Source: Biscogniauxia marginata
Lineage: Eukaryota; Ascomycota; Sordariomycetes; Xylariales; Xylariaceae
Length of the DNA stretch: 64,000 nucleotides
NCBI GenBank assembly: GCA_022695795.1
Contig: MU404063.1
Span: 620,001-684,000, forward strand
Direction of reading: 5' to 3'
Below are positions 11,852 through 24,987 of this stretch, piece by piece (position 1 is the first letter of the stretch; every line of letters starts with the position of its first letter). The translations under genes were made by a program, and so were the position numbers. The notes beneath the pieces were generated by a model. It worked only from the letters and a program-made list of their open reading frames with translations. It ran no database searches and had not been told where the DNA came from.

Positions 11852-13123
11852 AGCAAGTCAAGTTACTATGTGTTGTCCACGCTGAACATTGTTTGTGTAC
11901 TCGAAGAGACGGGAAACTGAATCGGATCGCAGAACTTGAAGATGTATAGTCATTGGTAGTTTAGGACATTATTTAACCGATCAGGGCGACTGTACTATAT
12001 CCATTATCATCCCTTAAACCCACTTACAAGTGTACTGCATTTCATAATGATATTGTGAGTAATGCTGGCTCCTTAACTAATCCCACAGCCTTTGGGACCT
12101 GGTATCACGTAGTCCAACTGGTTCTTAAGGAGCACCATTACCGGATAATTCATTGCCGTTATCGGGACCAATATGGGACATGGGTGAGAGGAGTGTTTTC
12201 TTCTGAGTACGTAGGTTACCTAGAAATGGGTATTCGAGAGTTTGGGAAGTTTGAGGTTTTCATTCACGTGCTCTGATTTAGCTGCCTTGAAAATGACGAG
12301 GATGTCCCTTTGCGTAACCCATCAAAGTTAGGTGTAAATTGTCTGGAGTTTGATGCATTCGAACTCCGTGGACCAGGCTCTCGTAGAAAGTTGTGAGGAG
12401 TTTTTAGGGCTCTCAGGGGCCTCGAGTTGACTTCGAAACTTAGGGGAGCTTAGTATAGTGACATAGCTGATTACCTAGTGAATATATGAAGAATGATACC
12501 CTCGAGTAGTAAAAGGGGGGCGAGGGACTAAGAGGTGAGCATGGCTAGATTCTGCTTTACGATTATAAACATGCTAGAAACAATCTATCTGACCAATGGC
12601 AATGGTGTTAAGGAAAAGTATTATGTGTAGCGAGCGACGAAGTAGCCTCTAGCACTGGACCCAATATCAAAGCCCCCTTATCCATGTGACCGAATGGTTG
12701 TGGCCCAGTTTCGTGACCCATTAGCGACAAAGGGTTCCATGAGCCTCGTATCAAATTAAAAAGAATTTATGTGCCAAAGACTCCGGTAATTTACAAGTAG
12801 GATTGGTTCGTCAATCTCTCTCTACGGTGCCAATGTCTCCATAAACTTCCTCCCGTTCCTTGGGGGCCTGTCTAGCAGGGTTACAGAGAATCGGGTAGGC
12901 ATTCTTGTTGTAGAACTGATGGGCGAGTTGTGCGCAAAATTCCAACAGCATCTAAGGAAACCGTGGGTGGCGATGATAAGCAGTTTCGCTCCTGTTTTCG
13001 ACATTTTCGAGGTCTGGCAATGGGATGTCTCACCTTTCCTTGCATTTATCATCCGTGCGCAAGCTACTATTAATAACAACACAAGTGCACTACCAAATCC
13101 CTTAATAACGCTAGTAATTTAGC
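11852..13123. other. Gene-free edge of the left arm
   Basis: About 1.3 kb between the last left-arm gene and the AT-rich block. Base composition is still normal to near 13120. Small open frames (for example a plus-strand one at 12055-12276) lack an ATG start, codon bias or known motifs. Nothing else was identified. Confidence 0.45.
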
Positions 13124-13368
13124 CTAAAAAGCCAAAACATTAAAAGGCGGTTTAAGTAAGAATCACTACACCTCACTTAGATATTACTACTTATAACACC
13201 GTTATAACTAACTATGATATTTAAACACCTTTATATAATTAAAATATTACTAAGAACTTTAACGATAACTAACTTATAACAACATAAAAAAATTAAATTA
13301 TAAAGTATTAAATTACCTTTAAAGTTAATTATAATCGAAAAAAATATTAAAAACGCTTTTAATATAAA
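13124..13368. other. Unassigned AT-rich sequence at the left edge of the isochore
   Basis: About 245 bp that match neither the chromovirus internal sequence nor its LTRs. Composition is RIP-like but less extreme around 13140-13200. It could be the remnant of another repeat, or single-copy flank into which RIP leaked. Confidence 0.4.
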
Positions 13369-13834
13369 TGTGACGAACCTTTTTATATGTTTTTTAGTTA
13401 ATTAACTTTATAAGTAAATACGTATTAGGTTTTCTTAATTTAAAAGTAATAATAAATCGAGATTAATTTAAGAGATTTATAATACTTTATTCGTTAAAGA
13501 GATTTTAAGGTATTCTTATTATAGTATTAAGAAGTAATTATAATCTTAGATTAATAGCTAGAGAATAAATGACTTAATACATAAGAAATCCCATTCTTTT
13601 TATACTTATTCTCTCTTTATATATTCCTTTCGTTTTGGTATGTTAAATACCTTTAAATCACCTCATTTATAATGATTCATTTTACACTATTAAATAAATA
13701 CGTCTAGATCACTTTATCTATTAAGATCTATATTATGTGATATTACATTTAAATCCTCCATCTTGTTAACATCCTTATGGTTTATGTCTTAACACCCTTG
13801 TAAAAAACCCCTTTAACAGGTTAGGTTCGTAACA
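13369..13834 (-). repeat. LTR, U3 type E, RIP-degraded
   Basis: Minus-oriented LTR of about 466 bp. It starts TGTGACGAACC, the reverse of the shared U5 end, and ends TTCGTAACA, the reverse of TGTTACGAA. Its U3 type matches the well-preserved solo LTR at 57384-57855. Flanks are ATAAA on the left and TTAAA on the right, an imperfect match for a TSD. The sequence to its right is mid-pol of element D, but the sequence to its left is not the expected continuation of D. It therefore marks a rearranged or truncated junction rather than a clean solo insertion. Confidence 0.75.
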
Positions 13835-15152
13835 TTAAAACGTTATTTTTAGTTTTTTATATTATTTTGTTATTTAAATATTAATTTTTGATTTATAATC
13901 TCTTTTTTTATTAAGAAAATTTATTTAAATATTTTCTTTTCCCTTAATATAATAAAATTTAAAATTAAAATTAAATAAAAAAAATCATTTAACGTTTATA
14001 TTTTTAATTAAGTGTTTATATTATTATAAATTATATAAAGTTTTTATAATTTAAATAAATGTTAATAAGTTTTTTAGTTTTGTTAAGCTATAATTCTTAT
14101 TTCTTTAATGCTTTAATAATTATTAATAGTTTTTTATTATAAATTTAATAATTTAGTTTAATACTATATAGTGCCTTAAATAAGTACGCGACTAAGTACT
14201 ATTTTTTATTATTTTTTAGTTATTTTAAAACTATTTTAATAGCGAAATTTAAAGCGTTTATCCTTAATCGTTTTTTTATTTTCGTTTAAAAGTTTATATA
14301 TAACCTTATTAGTTATAACTTTTTTAACTATTAAAAAACTTATTTAGTTTTTTTAATAAAATAAAAAGCTTTTTTTATTTTCGTTAAAATAATTAATTCC
14401 GTTAATAATTTAATAATTCGCCCGAAATCTTAAATAAGTTATTTAACGTAATTAATAAAGCTAAGAAATGCGCGTATATTTATAATACTTTTAGGTTTTA
14501 ATTAATCCTTAATTACTACTATTTTTCCTTTTTAAATATAGATTTCTTTTAAACTTATTATAACCCTTAAATAATTTAGTTTTTTAATATACTATTTATT
14601 TTTAGTCGAATAAATAAGTAGGTTTACCTTTTTTAAGGTTTTTAATATTTGTTTTATATGTTTTTTATACTCTTTTTCGTTTTTTAAGTAAATTAATATA
14701 TCGTTTAAATAAATAAATACAAATTTATTTAAAAACTTATAAAGAATTATTATAATTATATATTAAAATGTAATAAGTATATTAATAAGTCTAAATAATA
14801 TAACTTTATACTTATAATATTTATATATCGTTCGAAAAGCGGTGTATTATTCGTGTTTTTTAGTTATTTTAATTATGTAATAATCATTATAAAGGTTTAA
14901 TATTATAAAGATTTAAGCTTTATTAATTTGCCTTTTTATAAGTTTTATTAGTAGTAATAAGTATTTGTTCTTTTTTATTACTTTATTAAAGTGTTAATAG
15001 TTAATTACTTGTCGTTATATTAAATTTCCTTTTTTATTAATATATTACTTTCCGTTTTTATTAATTTTTAATATTATAATTACCGGGTATTTTATTAAAG
15101 TCCTTTTAAATTCTTTTTTATAATACTTTTTATTTTTCTTAATTTATAAGAT
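13835..15152 (-). mobile_element. Element D, left remnant (chromovirus RT/RNase H part)
   Basis: RIP-degraded pol sequence in minus orientation covering RT and RNase H up to the region before integrase. It aligns by eye with the pol parts of the minus-strand elements at 26380-26799, 29410-30740 and 34310-35220. Its right edge AAGAT (15148-15152) is the TSD of C1, and the element resumes at 53073. The integrase, chromodomain and own 3' LTR are missing on the left. This is the oldest chromovirus layer in the nest. No frame is intact. Confidence 0.8.
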
Positions 15153-15566
15153 TGTTACGACCTAACAAGGGTAAAGAGAATTTAAGTGGTCATGTGATCT
15201 GAGGTCACATGACTCCAGAAAGATTCTCTGTTGTTTTCCTGAGAATTAGGGAGAATGCCAAGATTCTCTATTGTTCTCTTGAGAATTAGGGAGAATATGG
15301 GTATGACTCCTTATAAAGGATAAAGTATAAGTAGATTAGAATTTCCTACGTATTTAGTTATTTATTTTAGTTCTTTAACTATTAATTTAAAACTATAGTT
15401 ACTTTTTAATATTATAAAGAAAGTACTTTAAAACCTTTTTAATAAATAAAACATTATAAAACACTTAAACTAATCTTAACTTATTATTACCTTTAAATTA
15501 AGAAAACCTAGTACGTACTTACTTGTGAAGTCAATTAACTAGGAACATATAAAGAGGTTTATTACA
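15153..15566 (+). repeat. 5' LTR of C1 (U3 type C)
   Basis: 414 bp, starting TGTTACGACC and ending ATTACA. Its U3 carries two copies of an imperfect repeat of about 40 bp built around AGATTCTCT and GAGAATTAGGGAG. The 3' LTR of the same element has one copy, which accounts for the length difference. TCATGTGA and TCACATGA palindrome halves lie near 15190-15212. A TATA-like element TATAAGTA and the shared R-U5 half follow. Confidence 0.9.
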
Positions 15567-15568
15567 TT

Positions 15569-15577
15569 TTAATAGCT
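15569..15577 (+). promoter_or_regulatory. Presumed primer-binding site of C1
   Basis: TTAATAGCT starts 2 nt inside the 5' LTR. It is complementary to AGCTATTAA, which occurs about 50 nt downstream of the TATA-like box in the better preserved LTRs of this group, close to where the RNA should start. This fits self-priming rather than tRNA priming. Inferred. Confidence 0.45.
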
Positions 15578-15784
15578 CCTTAATTAATACTTAACATTAA
15601 TTTAAGAGAAGGGACTCTTAGTTGGATCGTTTTAAAACAAATATACCTTTTAAGATTAAAAGGTAATAAAAAAAGAAATAAGTAGAAAAATAACAATTAA
15701 TAAGCTTTTAAACGAAAACTTTAAATTCTTTTACGATATAACAAAAAAGTTTAAAAGAACTAACATAAAAATTAATTATAATTA

Positions 15785-16190
15785 TGTTACGAGACTCTTA
15801 AAATGAGGAAACGCGTGCCACGCACGTGACCTCATCGAATAGGTGAATAGTGGGTGGGGCAACCTACGATTTAACTATTTACTAAATATGTGAATAATGG
15901 GTGGGGCAACCTACAATTTAACTATTTAGTTAATTGTATAAAAGGAAAGACGAGTATAAGTAAATTGGAATTTCTTTGTGTAATTAGTTTTTCCCTTTTT
16001 AATTATTAATTTAAGATTATAATTACTCTTTAATATTATAATAAAAGTACTTTGAAATCTCTTTAATGAATATAACATTATAAATTAATTAAATTAATTT
16101 TAACCTATTATTACTTTTAAATCAAGAAAACCTAATACGTATTTACTTGTAAAGTCAGTTAACTAAAAACACATAAGGAGGTTCGTTACA
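15785..16190 (+). repeat. 5' LTR of A1 (U3 type A)
   Basis: 406 bp. U3 holds CACGTG at 15823-15828 and two copies of the motif GTGAATA(G/A)TGGGTGGGGCAACC with the complementary-looking TTTAACTATT after each copy. A TATA-like GTATAAGTAAATT precedes the shared R-U5 half, which ends GGTTCGTTACA. Confidence 0.9.
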
Positions 16191-16192
16191 TT

Positions 16193-16201
16193 TTAATAGC
16201 T
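16193..16201 (+). promoter_or_regulatory. Presumed primer-binding site of A1
   Basis: TTAATAGCT, 2 nt inside the 5' LTR, complementary to AGCTATTAA near the predicted RNA start of sister LTRs. No tRNA 3'-end complement (TGG at the LTR edge) is present. Confidence 0.45.
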
Positions 16202-16266
16202 CCTTAATTAGTGCTTAATATTAGTTCAAGAGAAGGGATTTTTAATTGAACAGTCCCAAGACAAGT

Positions 16267-19200
16267 ATGCCCCTTAAAATTAAAGGATAACAAAAAAAGA
16301 AATAAGTAAAAAGATAATAATTAACAAGCTCTTAAATAAAAGCTTTAGGTTTTTTTACGGTATAATTAAAAGGTTTAAAGAAACCAATATAAGAGTTTAT
16401 TATAATTATAGTTAAAAAAGAGTTATAAAAGGACATCTCGGAAGCTTAGCAAGAAAAATCATTTAAAAAAAAAAGGAGGAAAAAGAAATACTTAAAAAAG
16501 AAAACAAATAAATAAAATAACCCCTACTTCCTAGAGATAAATAACCACCTTTAAACGATAGCGACCCTAACAACTTAAACGACGAAAATAATATAATAAC
16601 CTTCGACGTAAAAGGTTTTAAATTAATTACACCTAGTAAATATAATGGGTTAAACGATTTAAAAAGATTTTTAATTTAAGCTAGAATCTATTTATAATTC
16701 TATTATAAAATAATTACCACTAAAGAATAAAAGGTTTTCACGGTATTCTAGCTCCTCGCCGGAACCGCCTTAACCTGGTTTTAACTAGTGTTAAAAAATT
16801 ATCTAGAAAATAGATCAAACGCTTAAAAAAACACGAAAAAAGTCTTCAAGAATTATAAGGAGTTTAAAAAATAACTTAGGTCTATATTCGGCAATTTAAT
16901 TCTTAAATAATAAGCCGAAGCTCGACTTTATAAATTACGATAAGATAAAAAGGCTTTAAATTACATTATTAAATTCAAGAAACTCGTAAGTTAATTATAA
17001 CTACTTATTAGAAGCTTATATTACTTATTTTATTAAGAATTAAAAGATTATATAAAGGATAAATTATATAAAATAAACCTATATAAAGAAAGAAACCTAA
17101 AAAAGTTTAATGACTACGTTATAATAGTAATTGCTATTAATAATAAGAACTTCGAACGATACTTTAAAAAGAAAAAAACGGTATAACGAAAAAATAGCGA
17201 TTAACTGAAAAGAGGAAATCATAGAAGTGGTGCCGGAACTAGGAAAGGTATTAAAACCAAATTAAACCCCATTAAAATCAACGTTATTTAAAAGGAACAA
17301 AAAAAACGAGATAAATTAACTATTAAGTGTTTTAATTATAGAAAGAAAAGACATTATAAAAACGAGTACCGAAGTCCTAAAAAACAAGAACTAAAAACAA
17401 AAGGGATTTTTTAATCTAAAAAAAGAGTCGTCAAAGCAAGGGTTTAATTCGAAAATAACGAAGAAATAAACCAAGTATTTACTATCGATACTATTAAAGC
17501 AGAAAAAATCGAGAAGACCTTTATAGAAAGAGTTTATAAATCTTATTAAGTTAACCGTAAAAACTATTTAAAGAATAATTACTTATATTTAGAATATTTT
17601 ATATTAAAACAAGCCAGATAAAGATATAATAAGAACGAATTACTATATATATGTGATAATTACAAGCTAAGATATGACTTAGGAATTAAGTTAAACCATA
17701 ATGATCTATATTAAAGCCACTATAAAAACGACAAATGCGAAACCTATTAAGAAAAAAGCCAGCATAACAGCTTAAATTAAAGGTTTTATATAAATAATAA
17801 TTATAATATTTATTAAAGCTTAAAAGAATATACATTGTTACATTAAAGCTTTTATATTAACGACGTCTATTAAATACATAAAAGTTTTAAAGATAAAGCC
17901 GGTTATTATCCTTAAAAACTAGAAAGTAACAATACGAAAGAAAATGAGTGTATTTATAATAACACCTCACGATAGCCACATTTTCCTCGAGCATATTATC
18001 TTTACCCCGGTTTTAAAAAAAGTAACAAAGTAATTATTAAGGGTTATATGTATTATACTTTAGTATTATGCGACGTACACGACTTACTCGGAGTAAGTTT
18101 CGAAAAAAACGAGATTAAAGAAGAATTATAAGAATTATGGAAGGGATTACATTTTCTATAATGGCTTAAAGAACGAACTAAATACGACACTAGTTTATTC
18201 GGCTTTATAAAGAAACACTTAATAAAGTAATAAGCAAAAACACGTGCGATTAAACGAGGCTATAAACGAATTATTAAAATATACCTTAAAAAAGAAGGAA
18301 AACTTCTAGAAATTAATATAAATCTAAAAAGAAATATTAAGATACCCCTAATAAATAAACTTAATAATTATTTATTTTATTCGAGGATAATTTAAAACTT
18401 TAAAAAATTCCGAGTTAATAGAACAAACTTAAGTTATAAAAGGGCCCTCGAAGAAAAATTAAAGTTTTAATGTATAAGGTTCTATATAAAGGACAAACCT
18501 TTTACCCCTTATTACGTAAAGGGTAATTAAAGAAACTATTTAAGTAATAATTACTAGAAACACGCTCTTATGAAAGCTTAAGAATGAAAAGACATTCGGG
18601 TTATAATAACTAAAAGAAAACTAAAGGAGAAGAGAACTAAAGGAGAAGAGATATGGAAAACCAAAAAACGGCAAAAGCTCTCGCTAGTAAGGCAGCGAAA
18701 AGCCATAAATAATAAGTCTTTATATGAAGTCTAGTCGAGACTTAATAATACTATTATAACTAGAATTAGGTATAATAAAAGGGAGTATAAAGCCTTAATA
18801 AATTTAGAAGTAAATAAAAGTTATGTTTTAATAAAGGTAGCTTAGGAAAATAAAATATTATAAATATATAAACAAAGTCTATATAGGCTATAAAACTTTA
18901 AAGGAAGCATATTTAGTTACGAGAATAGTAGGGTGCTAAAAAAAATAATTCTTCTTTTAATAACTATTTAAAAGCATTTTAAATAAGTTATTTTTAACAT
19001 TATACACATATTAAATCACGATATGATCTTAGGAATAAATTGGCTTAAAAGAAATAATTCACAAATAAATTTCGAGATAGACACGCTTTATTAAGATTAG
19101 AAACAAGAGGAGTTAACCATTACGAGTTACGAAATAAGTACCGCAAATAACTCTAGAAAAACGAATGCAAAAACGAAACATATCACTTATATAATTTAAA

Positions 19201-22200
19201 TAACCAAGCTTAAAAATTCAATAAAAAAAGTACCGCGTAAGTACCTCCGTTTTTATAAATTATTTAAAAATAAAACAAAAAAAGAATTACTAAAACATAG
19301 CTAATAAGATTACTAAATCCACTTTAAAAAAGGAAAACAACTAAAATTATTCTTAATATATTTTATAAATCAAGAAAAACAAAAAGCACTATAAAAGGGA
19401 ATTTAAGAGGATCTCGATAAAGGATATATTCGAAAATCCGAATTCTCGTTAAGATACCTAGCAATTATGGTACTTAAAGTCGACAAAAACGGGAAACAAC
19501 ATATTAATAAAAAAGGAAACTTAGTATAGCGACGAGTAATTAACTATTAACACCTTAATAAAATAACCAAAAAAAACGAACACTTATTACTACTAATAAA
19601 ACTCATAAAAAAACAAATTAATAAAGCCCAAATCTTTATAACATTAAACCTTCATAATAGATATTATATAATTAAAATAGCTAAGAAACATAAATAATAT
19701 ACAGCCTTTTAAATAATATATAAACACTATAAATACAAGGTTATACTATTTAGACTTATTAATACACCCGCTACATTTCAACATATAATTATAATAGTTT
19801 TTCGCAAGTTTCTAGACAAATTTGTATTTATTTACTTAAACGATATCCTAATTTACTTAAAAAACGAGAAAAAATACAAAAAACATGTAAAGTAAATGTT
19901 AAAAGCCCTAGAAAAGGCGAACCTACTTGTTTATTCGATTAAAAGTAAATAGCATATTAAAAAACTAAATTATTTAAAGTTTATAATAAGTCCAGAAGAA
20001 ATCCATATTTAAAAAGGAAAAATAGTAACAATTAAGAATTAGCTAGAACTTAAAAGTGTTACAAACATACATATATTTCTTGGCTTTATTAATTATATTA
20101 AATAACTCATTAAAGATTTCAAGCGTATCGCTAAACTATTAACGGAACTAACTACCTTAATAAAAACAAGAAAGGCTTTTTATTTTACTAAAGAAGCTAA
20201 ACAGGCTTTTCAGCAGCTAAAAAAAGTTATAACTAATGAGGTTATATATAAACTTCTAAATGAAAATAAAAAGAAACGACTAAGGATAAACGCCTTAAAT
20301 TTCGCCATTAAAACAGTCTTAAAGTAATTAAAAAATAATAAGAAATAATACCTAGTCGCGTACCTATTTAAAGCACTATATAATGTTAAACTAAACTATC
20401 TAATTTATAACAAGGAACTACTAATAATCATTAAAGCATTAAAAAAATAAGAACTATAACTCAGCAAAATCAAGGAACCTATTAATATCTATTTAAACCA
20501 CAAAAACCTTACACGATTCATGACAACATAAATACTTAACTAAAGACACAAGCGTTAAATAATTTTCTTATTTAAGTTCAATTTCAAAATCTAGCACATT
20601 AAGGGAAAAAAAATATTTAAGTAAATCTTCTTAGTAAAAAGGGAAATTATAAATCAAAAATTAACAAAAAAGATATCTAGATGTTTAAACAACAAAATAA
20701 TAAATTAATTGTATTAACTTACATACGAATTAACATAAAAAACTAAAAACAATGATTTAAGGAAAATTATAATCAAAAAAAAAACAATTATAGTTTTAGC
20801 AAGGATCTAGTAATAAACTTCTCTTGTATAAAGAAAAGGTATACGTATTAAAACGAGTATAAAACGAATTCGTTAAAGAATTTCACAAACATTCTTTACA
20901 TGGTTACTAAGGGATTTTCAAAACAATAAAACGACTTTAAAAAGAATTCGACTTTTCAGGAATACGACAAATAATCAAAAAAATTATAAAGAATTATAAT
21001 ATTTATAATAAAGTTAAAGCATTATAATATAAACCATATAAATTATTACAACTAACCTAAATACTTAACAAAGCATAGAATATAATTGTATAGGACTTCG
21101 TAATGAAACTTTCAAAGTCAAAGGATCTTACCATAAAAGTACATTATAACAACATATAAGTAATTATTAATAAACTCATAAAATACGTCTACTTCTTACT
21201 ATTTAATAAATCAAGCATAATAAAACAATTAATTTTTAGCTTTTTAAGAAAATATATTAACAAATATGGGTTATTTAAACGCGTTGTTTTAAACAAAGAC
21301 AAGTTATTTACGTTAAAATTCTAAATTAGTCTAATAAAACGAATAAAAGTTAAATAAAAGTTATTTATAGCGTATTACCTCTAAATAAACAAGTAAACAG
21401 AAAAACTAAACCAAATAATAAAACAATATTTACAAAGCTATGTTAACTAGGAAATAAATAACTAAATAGAATTACTACTAATAACCTAAATAGTATATAA
21501 CACTTCGGTTAATAAAGACATGAAAATATCACTATATAAGGCAGTATATAAATAAAAGGCGGAAGTTTAAAAACAACTAATCGAACTTACAAAAGCACCA
21601 AAAATCGAAATAAAGGCCCCGAGAGCAAAAGTACTATCCAAAAAAATCTAGGTAGTATAATAATAACTACAAAAAGAATTACAATTTATTTAAGATAAAA
21701 TAATAAAGCACTATAATAAAAGAAAAATTAAGGGACTAATTCTTAAAAGAAAAGACATAATTTATTTACTTCGCTAATAACAAGACGTAATATTAAAAAT
21801 ACTTTAAATTAAAATAAAGTAACTTAACGAAAAACTTAAATTCAAGAAATTAAAACCATATAAAATTAAAAAAGTTGTTTTAAAAGTTAATTATAAGTTA
21901 GCACTACTAAAAAGATCTAGAATATATCTTGTATTTCATATTTCGCTTTTAAAACCAGCATTAAATAACGCCGTGTTAAAAAACCAATTAGAATTTAAAA
22001 AAAACCTTAATAAATACGAAATAGAAAAAATACTAGATTTAAAACAGGTCGAAAGTTAATTACAGTATTTAATTAAATAGGAGGGTTACTTACCGGAAAA
22101 AAACATTTAAAAACTATTTAAGTATTTAAAGAACCTAACAAATAAAATTAAAAACTTTTACCGCTAAAATCTAGACTAGCTAAAAAGGCCTAGATATCGA

Positions 22201-22257
22201 AGTCTTGATCTTGCTAGGAAGGACTAAGAAAAGAGAAAAGGCAGGTCTCGGAAGTAA
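16267..22257 (+). pseudogene. gag-pol of A1, RIP-destroyed
   Basis: Starts at ATG 16267 (Met-Pro-Leu-Lys). The zinc-knuckle region at 17325-17374 has Tyr codons where Cys is expected. The RT active-site box at 19833-19844 reads Tyr-Leu-Asn-Asp, the first Asp lost by a G-to-A change. Integrase His-His part lies at about 20878-20910 and its Cys part at 20984-21020, the latter mutated to Tyr. A GPY/F-type segment (about 21839-21960, ending in HISLLKPA) is followed by a chromodomain at about 22012-22165 (YEIEKILD, then EGYLPEKN) and a basic tail with stop near 22255. Stops are abundant (TAA/TAG from Gln and Trp codons). The domain order is that of Ty3/gypsy chromoviruses. Confidence 0.85.
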
Positions 22258-22900
22258 GTAAACTTTACGAAAATTTAGATTAACACTACGATTCCTTTAT
22301 ATGTTACGATTCTTTAGCAAAACGTTTTTATTTTTTTTCTTTACGCTTAACGCGTTTTAAATCCTTTATAGAATTAAGACCTTAAGTAACTATTTTACGT
22401 AATTTATTTAACCATAATTTACGTTTAGTCTTAAGGCGTAAAATGCGGTTTATAACTACTTTCTTAATAGCACGAGTAACCTTATAATGGGATTTCGCTT
22501 CCTTAAGCTTAACCTCGATCTTTTAAAATTATTCCGTGATTTTAACCACGCTTTTTCGCGAAATACTAAACACGTTACATCGCGATCGATTTAATCTTAT
22601 ATATTCCACACAATAATTAAAATCCTTTAAAGCAATATAATCTTTTTTATTACGCTCGTAATAAAAACAAGTTATCTTTTTTTTATTATAAAAAGCAATA
22701 AAATTTAAAAGAGTTACTTTATTTTTAACTTATTTTTTAGCTCGACGCGAAATGTTAGAATTTTCTTTACGAAATTTTATTATATAATAAAATATTATAA
22801 ACTAAGTTAAAAAAGGCTTAAACTTCTTAACAAATTAAAAAAAAGGTTAATTAATACTCTCTTTATTTTTAAAACAAAAATTCTCGAAAGGAAAGAATAA

Positions 22901-23306
22901 TATTACGAGACTCCTAAAACGAGGAAACGCGTGCCACGCACGTGACCCTATTAAATAAGTGAATAATGGGTGGGGCAACTTACGATTTAACTATTTACTA
23001 AATGTGTGAATAGTGGGTGGGGCAACTTATAATTTAACTATTCAGTTAATTATATAAAAAGAAGAATAAGTATAAGTAAATTAGAATTTCTTTATATAAT
23101 TAATTTCTCCCTTTTTAACTATTAATCTAAGACTATAGTCACTTTTTAATATTATAGTAAAAATACCTTAAAACCTCTTTAACGAACATAACATTATAAA
23201 TTAATTAAACTAATCTTAACCCATTATTACCTTTAAATCAAGAAAACCTAGTACGTACTTACCTGTAAAGTTAACTGACTAGGAACACACAGGGAGGTTC
23301 GTTACA
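22901..23306 (+). repeat. 3' LTR of A1 (U3 type A)
   Basis: 406 bp, the same length as the 5' LTR, differing mainly by C/T and G/A changes. It begins TATTACGAG (G-to-A in the terminal TG) and keeps CACGTG in GCACGTGACC. Confidence 0.9.
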
Positions 23307-23649
23307 AATTATAACTAAAAAAGAGTCTTAAGAGGACACTTTAAAAGTTTAATAAAAAAAATCATTTAAAGAAAAAAAAGAAAAAGAGAAAAAAATATCT
23401 AAAAAAGAAAATAAATAAGTAAAACAACCTTTACTTTTTAAAGATAAGTAATCGAAACTACCTTTAAACGATAACGACCTTAATAACTTAAACGACAAAA
23501 ACAATATAACAACCCTTAATATAAAAAGTTTTAAATTAATTATACCTAGCAAATATAATGAGTTAAGCGATTTAAAGGGATTTTTAATCTAGGTTAAAAC
23601 TTATTTATAGTTTTATTACGAAACGATTACCATTAAAGAACAAAAGGTT

Positions 23650-24075
23650 TATAACGAACCTCCTTGTGGATTCCTAGTTAACTAACTTTATAAGTAAGTA
23701 CGTACTAGGTTTTCTTGATTTAAAAATAACAATAAATTAAGATTAGTTTAAGTGATTTATAATGTTTTATCCGTTAAAGAGGTTTTAAGGTACTTTTATT
23801 ATAATGTTAAAAAGTGACTATAATTTTAAATTAATAGTTAAGGAATTAAAATGAATAACTAAATATATAAGAAATTCTAATTTATTTATATTTTATTCTT
23901 TATAAGGAGTTATACCTATATTTTCTTAAATTCTTAGGAGAATAACAGAGAATCTTAGTATTTTCCTAAATTTTTAAGAGAATAATAAAGAATCTTGGTA
24001 TTTTCCTTTTTAAAGTTATATAACCTTAAATTACATAACCATTTTAATTATTTTTACCTTTATTAAGTCGTAACA
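23650..24075 (-). repeat. 3' LTR of C2 (U3 type C)
   Basis: 426 bp. Contains two copies of the AGAGAATCTTGGTATTTTCC-type U3 repeat of about 40 bp, where the 5' LTR has one. It ends AAGTCGTAACA, the reverse of TGTTACGACTT. Confidence 0.88.
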
Positions 24076-24987
24076 TTATATCTCTTTTTTAAATGGTTTT
24101 ATTTTTAAAACTTTTTTTCTTAGTAACTTTTTATTTTAATTATGTTATTTTATCGTGTTACTAAGAATATGCGAATAAGTTTAAAAAAAAGGAATTCTTC
24201 CGAATATTAATACGAACTAGCCGTTATTATTAATTAATTTAAATATATAGTTATGCTTTATACTTATTATTTTAAAAGGGGCTTATTATGCAAAATATTA
24301 AAGAATCGGAAAAAATGTTAGAATTATAGTGAGATTAATACCACCTCTTGTGACGGTAATCACGTTTCCTTAAAATCTTTTTAAAATATTTAAAAAGAAA
24401 AACTTAAGATAGATCGAGAAAAATGAGTAGCCATTTAGTAATTTCAGGAACTATTAAGTAAGATTACGCGATTAAATTGTTAATTTAAATAATTATATAA
24501 ATATGCGGTTTAATTTATTCGACGCGGACTTTAAAACTTAAATAAGTTAAAGGATTAAGAATATATTAAGGCGGAGTAAAAGCGTTTTTAAGCTAAATAA
24601 TAGTTTTTAACTAAATAGGTTAAAGTTACTTTCGAGGCCGTTCCCTCTTTTAACTAGTTATAATTAAATCACGACTTGGGTTTTTAAATTTCTTTAAGCG
24701 ATTTGGGTTTTAACGGTAAAAGCTTTTAAGTTTAATTATTAAATTCTTTAAATGTTTAAGTGGTTTTTAAGTGTTTTTTTTAATAGGTAACTTTCTTATT
24801 TAATAAAATATTATAATTAACTTTTAACTTGTTTTAAATCTAGTATCTTTTTTACTTCGTATTTATTAGGGTTTTCTTTAAATTTTAGTTAGTTTTTTAG
24901 TATAGCGTTATTTAATGCTGGTTTTAAAAGTAAAATATGGAATATAAAATGTATTTTGGATTTTTTTGGTAACGCTAACTTGTAATT

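Larger units (their letters stand above)
15785..23306 (+). mobile_element. Element A1: full-length chromovirus inserted in C1 gag
   Basis: 7522 bp, flanked by a perfect 5-bp TSD AATTA at 15780-15784 and 23307-23311. LTRs at 15785-16190 and 22901-23306 are each 406 bp with U3 type A (TGTTACGAGACTC, GTGCCACGCACGTGAC). Internal order: presumed primer site, gag with CCHC knuckle, protease, RT, RNase H, integrase, GPY motif, chromodomain. Gag of C1 resumes exactly after the right TSD. Heavily RIP-mutated throughout. Confidence 0.93.

Noticed and set aside
12055..12276. Plus-strand open frame of 73 codons near the isochore edge
   Set aside because: No ATG start, no splice context, no recognisable domain.
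23349..23552. Minus-strand open frame of 67 codons
   Set aside because: Antisense to gag of C1; Phe/Leu/Ser-only composition, no motif.
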